From: Loripinus fragilis
Lineage: Eukaryota > Mollusca > Bivalvia > Lucinida > Lucinidae
Length of the DNA: 64,000 nt
Reading direction: 5' to 3'
Assembly: GCA_964019695.1 (NCBI GenBank)
Contig: OZ026515.1
Coordinates: 76,871,144-76,935,143 of the forward strand
Shown: positions 34,701 through 43,700 of the stretch, piece after piece
How positions within the stretch are numbered: position 1 is the stretch's first letter
Layout: each line of letters opens with the position of its first letter
Position numbers and translations under genes: made by a program
Notes under the pieces: generated by a model
Told to the model about the DNA's origin: nothing
Database searches by the model: none
Seen by the model: only the letters and a program-made list of their open reading frames with translations

Positions 34701-37700
34701 TATTCTTGACACATGTATATACATCCATGCTCATTCACCTTGACTTATCCGGGACTTGTCACATGCAAGCAGTTTGACCCAGGTCAGACACGAGAAACCG
34801 GGGCTGATCTGGATCCAAATCATTTGACATTGGTTATAGGAATTAAGGCGTGGGGTCCGGCATCCCGAGGTTTGCAGTTAGTTAGACTTGGCGAACATTG
34901 CAGACCCAGGCCAGATGTTGCGTCATGTAGCGTCTTGTCAGACTCTATAATGTTCAGAGATGTGCCTATTTTGAACCAAGGTCGAACCAAAAAATGAGAA
35001 AAAAAAAGATATTGAAACTGACCAAAAAAGCCATAACATCTTTATTATTTGCATTTATTTTCAAGCGTATGCACTTTATCTTTAATATATAAAGTTTTGT
35101 AAAAAATTAAACTTCAAAATTATCCTCAAAATAATAGAAAAGTGTATATTCAGGGCTTTTTTTCACCATTCTGGGACAATGACCCATACCCCTGGGATTG
35201 GGAATTTTAGCATGAAAATGCCAAAAATGGGGAATTTTAGAGCTTTTAGCTGTATTGTCAAATCAAAAATACATCATATATTTATCTGAATTTAGCTGTA
35301 GTGTTAACTTATAATCACCATTGCATGATGTATTATATGAGACTATGCAATGTTGAATATTCGATAGTTTTAAGCCAACTTTTACCATGATAAAAATGAT
35401 GAATTTTATTCGATTGTTTATCTGATTTGAAATTGGGAAAAAAGATACTTTTTGGCAGAGGGAATATAACCCAATAACATCTATAAATTGGCCAAAAATA
35501 AGCCCTGATATTATATGTAATTTTTGTCCCCCTTATTTACCCATACATGTATATATATATAAATATAGAAAATTCTAAGCGGAAAATGATTTTTTTTCTT
35601 CAGAATTAAATGCATTACTATGGCCCTAAATCAAAAAAGTCAAATAAATGCACAAATTTATAAATCTAATTTGATTTTAGTTTTCATGCTTATCAGGCAA
35701 TAATTCTTTTTTCTATTAACAGATTATCAGAAATATGTCAAAGGGAGACAACAGCTTGATGGGCAGTTAAATGAGAATTCTTCAGTAAAAGAGGTAAATA
35801 TTGGGTACAGTAGTCTTAGGCCAGGTCTCCCTTTTGTTGACCTGTTTAATTTTTATGATTTGCTGGATTGACTTGGGTCTTCAGTTCGTCTTCATTGTCT
35901 TCCGACGTATATCGAAGGAGACTTTTAAAATGGGATCCTCCATCCGTCTGTGTAGATGTCTGACGGGACAACAAATTGATAGTTAATAGACATGCATCGA
36001 TATGGCTTGAAAAATAATCTGAGCCTCTACATGAGATTTCCAACAATGTGGTATGTGTTACCATCAAAGGCTCAGACCAGCCTGCGCATATGCGCAGTCT
36101 GATCAGAGCCTTTGCTAGTCCCTTGAATATTCTATAACTGTTAAGCTACTGACCGAACAACATTTGGATTTCTAAGCTTAAATGGAGACTGCACAGGCCC
36201 GTCTGAGTCTATGCTTGTCAAAATGCCACATTGTTGGAAATCACGTGTCACAGCTCAATTATGTTGACTGGTTTTTTATGTGTCTTAGTAACGGTCTGTA
36301 CATCAGAGGCTTCATTTTAAGTGTCCTCCTGTAACTTGTGGCATTTTCTAAAACATCCATTACTTTTTCAAATATTTTTGATAGCATTTTCACCAATGAG
36401 TGAATGAGCAGCGACATGTGATTTCCAACAATGTGGCATTTTGACAAGTGTAGACTCTGACAAGCCTGTGCATCCTCTTTTAAGCATAGACACTCCAATG
36501 CTGTTCTGTCAGTAGCTTAACACTCATATGATATTCAAGTGAGTAGCAAAGGCTTTGATCAGACTGCGTGTAAGCGCAGGCTGGTCTGAGCCTTTGCTGG
36601 CCACACATACCTCATTGTTGGAAATCTCATGTAGCGGCTCAACTTTCCTTTTAAGACTGAGAGATCAGTTTACATTTGTAAAAGCTTCAGCCTTGCTCAA
36701 TCCTGATAAAAAAATCTGAGAACAAATTAGAATGATTTAAACAACAGCAGAATCTAGCGCAAAGATTTGGTACCAGTAAAATGCATTTAAGCCCCCCGGT
36801 GGCTTAGGCTGCTGTCCGCTCTAAGGCGGTGGTTCTGTTGTTGTTGACTTAAATGTTTATTGTTACTCACATTGTGGGAGTCTGTAATTGTTCTATGTTT
36901 TGTTGTGTGTTAATTTATGTCCATTCTAGTTTTGCAATCATCTTGATGGGGAAGAGAGAACTGGTTGCTTTGCTTAGTTTGTCTTCCTGGTGTCTCATGA
37001 TGGTTGTGTGGCTCTTCCTCCCCGTGCAATGGGTTTGTCTGTGGTTTGTGATTGTGGTATTTCCTGATCATACTTACTATTTTTCATTTTAATGAAAAGA
37101 TAATCAGAATCTTCTTTTATAGGATAGAAGACATCTAATGCATTTTTATATTTATTATAATAATAAAGATATCATAATTAGAAATGGAAACCTGTGCTAT
37201 CTCCTATCGTACGAACATGGGTATAAAAGATATTAGATATTAATTAAAAAACATGTAAATTAATAAGATATATTCTGACAGTGAAGAATTAGAATATTAA
37301 AGTTGTTATCTTCTTTAATTTAATAGATATCTGTGTATAAAAATGAATACAAATTAGGTACATGTATCTGATATAAAAGGGGTCCAGGTCAATCTGACAA
37401 AACAAGCTCTGACGTTTTTTGTTTTTGTTTTTTTAGTCCTCAGCTTATTTTACAGAAGTCAAATGGTTAATTTAAGAACAACCTATCATTTTTCGTTCCA
37501 GAGGGGGTCCCAACATTTTCCAAGGAGGGTTCAACTTTTTCCAGGGGGGGGGGGGTCCAATTGCTTATTCCCTATTAAAACCCATATAACTTGTGATTTT
37601 CCAGGGGGGGGGGGTCCGGATCCCTTGTCCCCCCTCTGGATTGGCACTTGCTTGGGTTAGAGAAATGTTATTTATTTGTTGTCAGGGCTCACCCTGCCAA

Positions 37701-40700
37701 TAGCCATAGCCATTTACTACTAAAAAGAAGAGTGGCTACAAAAATAAGTCATTGTCTAAAAGTACACTATAGGAGGTTGAAAAACTACATTTTTGTGTAC
37801 AGTGTATTTTGGTCAGCTTTTGAAGCTCCAATATTGCTATAATTATAATTCATTACGACTTTATTATTGTGCCATATTTAACTCTTTGGATGCTACCATC
37901 AGGGTGTCAAACAGTTTGGATCCAGATCAGGCCTGACATTTTGTCGGGCCTGATCTAGGTCCAAACTGTTTGCAGAGGTTATTATCAGCAGGAGCAGCTA
38001 GTGGACAAAGATTTAGATACAGAACAACTTGTTGATACATGTATTACTTTCTAGCATAACCCTTGGCTAAAGTCAATTTCATTTGGCTCTAACTTTTACG
38101 ATTTGGCTAAGGTGTTGGCTACAACAAATTCTGAGCCAGGGTAAGCCCTGTTTGTGATTTACTCTTTTCTCTTATATTATCCCATCATGTTGTGGTATAA
38201 TATATTTGCCTTGTTGATGATGGGATTGCTCCACTGGATTTACTGGAAATCAGAAGTTCATATGGGCCTTGACGCCAGATAACCTCCCTACTGAAAAAGT
38301 TACTGAAATAACAGTGAAATTCCAGTGATTTTTAATGAAGATCAAATTTTGGTGACATTTTGAAATTTCATTGACATTTCATTGAAATTCATAATGTTGG
38401 CAAATTCTTTCACTGAAATTTGAAATTTCAGTGCAAAATTTCAGTGCACATTATGGTTGCAGTCTGATCAGTGCATTTATTATTTGCTTGTTGAAAGTAT
38501 TGTATCTAAACTTGCTTCATGCAAATTTTCAATTTTCTAGCTGTAGTCTCGGTAGCTGAGGAGACTGGTTTGAGTCTCACTTTGTCAGAAACCCCAAAGA
38601 CAGGTTTTGTTGTGGTGAGGAGCAACCCCAAAAGTACTCAGTGTGAGCTTTTAGGAACAGGTGTACCAGGGTTCCCACATGCTTGAAAAGTACTTGAATA
38701 TAGATGGCTTTCTTGAAAAGTCCTTGAAAATTAAATCTGCCTTGAAAAGTACTGGAAAATCACTCAAAGGCCTTGAAAAGTCCTTGAATTCTTCTATTTT
38801 CTGTAGAACTTAACACTGTTGATAGAGATCTAAATCAGTATAAAATTATTGTGCCTTTATTTGGTGCAGCAAATGCTGCACCAAATAAAGGCACCAAAAT
38901 TTCATACTCATTTTCTGGTACTAATTTCTCCATTATCTCAGTCTAGCATTTTTGAAAAAAAAATTTAACACTTCCATCAGTATTTTTCTTAAACTTTTAG
39001 TCCTTGAAAACTGTAAAATAGTCTTGAGAAGTCCTTGAAAAGTCCTTGAATTTTACTCAAACTTCCCTGTATGAACCCTGTGTACTAAAAAGGTCATTTA
39101 TTGTTATTCATTTGCAGGAGTTAGATCTGATAGAATCTTCAGCAGCAGTCTTTAAGATGATTGGTCCTGTATTGGTGAAACAAGATATAGAAGAAGCTAG
39201 ACAAAATGTACAGAAGAGAATAGATTATATCAATGGAGAAATGTGAGTATAGAGCTTCAGAAAAAAATCATTAGCAGGCATATTTTCATTAAACAGGGTT
39301 CCCACAGGCTTGAAATGAACTTGGATTTAGAGGGATTTCTTGAAAAGTCCTTGAAAATTAAATTTGCCTTGAAAAGTACTGGAAAATCACTCAAAGACCT
39401 TGAAAAGTCCTTGAATTATTCTATTTTTGGTAGAACTTAACACTGTTGATAGAGATCTAAATCAGTATAAAATTGTTGTGCCTTGATTTGGTGCAGCAAA
39501 TGCTGCACCAAATAAGGCATAACAATTTCATACTCATTTTCTAGTACTAATTTCTCCATTATTTCAGTCTAGCATTTCTGAATAAGAATTTTAACACTTC
39601 AATCAGTAATTTTCCTAAACTTTTAGTCCTTGAAAACTGTAAAATAGTCTTGAGAAGTCCTTGAAAAGTCCTTGAATTTTACTCAAACTTCCCTGTATGA
39701 ACCCTGTTAAAGACTGATAGCTTGAAAAAATGAAACACCATCTTTGCCTTTCGAAGGAAACTATTAAAATGGATTTGTCCACCAATCCAACTGTCCATTG
39801 ATGGGTTGAGTGGGTATATTTTAAGAGCAACTTGAATTCTCTCTTACAGTTTTATTCTGATCGTTTGGAACTCTGCAGATGTTTTGTTCATTGTCTGAAG
39901 ATGTGCATGTGGTTTTGATATTATCATTAATTTTTAGCTCACCAGAGCCTAAGGCTCAACAGCCAAAACGAATTAAGTTCACCAATTTGTTCCCACATTT
40001 TTTGGGTTAGATTTTCATTTTTATGTTATTTTTTTATTCATTGGTATTGGTCAAGTAGATTATGATGTCTAAAAGTGTACACCCAAAATTTTTTTATTGA
40101 TTCAGCCTCACAAAGGGCACCACTTAATTTGATGACAACTTTGTTACTGTTATGAAACACTTATACATGCCAAATTACTTACAAGACTTAGCATGCACTT
40201 CTACTTGGATCTCTTGTTGGTCAAATAAGCCTATATAATTTATATAGAATGTATGACATATTTTTGCTTCTCAGCATGGTCAAAGCATGTTTGTTATATA
40301 ATGACAGTGGAATTAAGTTGTAATTCTTTGAGTACAAAGATTGAGTACAAAGATTATTTTAATTGTATCCATCAATTTTGAAGAGTTGACCAGAAAAAAC
40401 TTTTGGTTTTGAAACAGTAGAAAATAAATATAAAAACTTACATTCTTGTTTGATACTGGAAATAATAAATTGTATTATTGTGTAAAGAACATTGTGCCAA
40501 TAGGTCGGTAACATAATTCACATACATTGTACACTTGTCTCACTTCCTGCGTAGAAACATATATTTTTATGCAAAATATCAGGTTCAAGTGTGTTGCTTA
40601 ACACTTTTTGCATCATCTTTTGCACATTGGAAGTCAGCAGCTGCATTTGGTTCTATTAATCTTGTTGGAATAACACTTTAAAATATGATAATAGAATAAT

Positions 40701-43700
40701 GATGTTAAATATTCCATATATTTGAAAACATGTTGTGACCTACTACAAACTCAGACAATGCACAGTGTATAATCTAACTTCATCAAAAGCCTTTTCAGGT
40801 ACATAATTATATTACAAAAAAGCGAAGCTTGCATCTTTCACAAAGATACACCCTTCTCAGAAAAATGGCAAAATTATTCAAGGTAACGTAATTCACATAG
40901 CCCATTTGCTCACTTCAATTGAAAATAAGAAGTTATATATTCAAGTTACCATTTTATCTATCATATAAACTATAAAAGTTATCAACATAATAAGAGAACA
41001 TTTGAGTTCACTGTGCTCAACTGGAAAGGATCAGGATGTCAAAGCAAGAGTGCCAATTTCAAAGTGTACACAGGAAATCACCAATAATCCTCCAGTGGTA
41101 GCAGTCTTTGGCCTTATGATGGGACTGAAATGAGTTTTTTTGTAGAATGTGAATTACTTTGCCTACTTGTGAACTACGTTACCTATGTTTATACCCCCGC
41201 AAACTTTGTTGTGGGTATACTGTTTTCCCGTTGTCCGTGCGTGTGTGCGTCAGTCCGTGTGTGCGTCCGTCGGTCCGTAACGTTTTGTTTCTTTAATATC
41301 TTGAAGAGTCATTGCTGGATTTTCATCAAACCTTGCAAACATGTTCATATATGCAAGACAAATACTTTAGACAAAAAAGTAAGGGCTAGGGGCACATTCT
41401 ATAAGAGTTATATCCCTTTGTAGTTCTAAATGGCTTTTAATATAGGGTTTAATGCTTATGCTATTATAGGCCATGCATGGGCCGATCAACTCCTACCACA
41501 GCTTTTGATGGAACAATTTGATACTTTTCCTATACAATGTAGACACATTGAACATATGCATGAAGGAGTTTGGTTCAGAAAAAATAATTTTTGACAAAAT
41601 GACAGCTGTGAAAACTTAGACAATTCTTCCCTAATAAGGTATTGTATATGCATAGGCCATGCATGGGCCGATCAACTTATACCACAGCTTTTGATGGAAC
41701 AATTTGATACTTTGTCTATACAATGTAGACTCATTGAATATATGCATGAAGGAGTTTGGTTCAGAAAAAATAATTTTTGACAAAATGACAGCTGTGAGAA
41801 CTTAGACAGTTTTTCCCTAATAAGGCTTTTGTATATGCATAGATGGTGCCTTCATGGGCCAATCAACTCCTACCACAGCTTTTGATGGAGGAATTTGATA
41901 CTTTGCCTATACAATGAAGACACATTGAACATATGCATGACGGAGTTTGGTTCAGAAAAAATAATGTTTGACAAAATGACAGCAGTGAGAACTTAGACGA
42001 TTTTTCCCTAGTAAGGTGTTTGTATATGCATAGATGGTGCCTTCATGGGCCGATCAACTCCTACCACAGCTTTTGATGGAGCAATTTGATACTTTGCTTA
42101 TACAATGTAGACACATTGAATATATGCATGAAGGAGTTTGGTTCAGAAAAAATAATTTTTGACAAAATGACAGCTATGAGAACTTAGACGATTTTTCCCT
42201 AGTAAGGTGTTTGTTTATGCATAGATGGTGCCCTTCATGGGCTGATCAACTCCTACCACAGCTTTTGATGGAGCAATTTGATACTTTGCCTATACAATGT
42301 AGACACATTAAACATATGCATGAAGGAGTCGGGTTCGGAAAAAATAATTTATGACAAAATGACAGCTGTGAGAACTTAGACAATTATTCCCTTATATGGC
42401 TTTTGTATATGCATGGATAATGTCTTTATGGGCCGAGCCGATCAACTCCTACCACAGCTTTTGATGGAGCAATTTGATACTTTGCCGATACAATGTAGAC
42501 ACATTGAACATATGCATGAAGGAGTTTATAATTTTTGTTTGTTTGCACAGACTCTACTGAAATCTTTTCAAAACTAAGGCCTGCTGGTTTGAACTACAAC
42601 TTGCCAAGTTATTTCACTGACTCTTACTGTACGGGGGGTATCTAATAAGCATTGCTTATTGACTTTTGTCTTTAATCCAGCTCATTATAAAAAACTTAGG
42701 AACAATCCCTTAGATATTTACACTATTCAATTTTGGTTGTTAAACAGATTACTTTGCATATGTTGTACTGATCAATATGATGAGTATCTTTGTAAGTTAC
42801 GTGAATAGGGGAGTTGATGTACCTAGAGTATAAATCAGCATATAGGTAAAATCCTTGTCAATACAAAATGACAACTGTAATATGGTTTAAAGTGATCTTT
42901 ATAAACTCTGACAGATTTGCTTTGATTGAAAAACAAACATTTTTCAGGTAGTGTATACATTTAGAGAGGTATCCGCATATAAGTAAAATTGTAGTCACGT
43001 AATTCCCAGAAATGTAATTCATAAATTTATGTTTCCTTTTATTTTTAGCTCACCTGAGCCGAAGGCTCAAGGGGAGCTATTGTGATCAGTTGTCGTTTGT
43101 CCGTCCGTCCATTAACTTTTTCTTTAAACGATATCTCCTCATGAACCACTGGTCCAAATTCAAAATAATTTCACAGAATTGTTCCTCATGATGCCTTCTA
43201 CCAAAATTGCACAAATGGTTCCGTTTCACTCAAAGTGGTCACCAGAGCTCCAGATAAGACAATTTCTTTAAAACCCATCTCCTCCTGAACCACTGGTCCG
43301 AATTCAAAATAATTTCACAAATTTGTTCCTCATGATACCCTGTACCAAGATTGCACAAATGGTATGGCTTCGCTGAACAAAAGGGCCGCCAGAGCTCCAG
43401 ATAAAAAATACCTTTAAACAACATCTCCTCCTGAATCACTGGTCCAAATTCAAAATAATTTCACAGAATTGTTCCTCATGATGCCTTCTACCAAAATTGC
43501 ACAAATGGTTCCGCTCCACTGAACAAAAGGGGGGCCAGAGCTCCAGATAAGAAATATCTTTAAACAACATCGCCTCCTGAATCACTGGTCCAAATTCAAA
43601 ATAATTTCACAGAATTGTTCCTCATGATGCCTTATACCAAAATTGCACAAATGGTTCCGCTCCGCTGAATAAAAGGGCTGCCAGAGCTCCAGATAAGAAA

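Noticed and set aside
39046..39246. 66-codon frame starting upstream of PFDN6 exon 3
   Set aside because: Only the part from 39118 is coding. The first residues come from the adjacent 413 bp transposon and intron.
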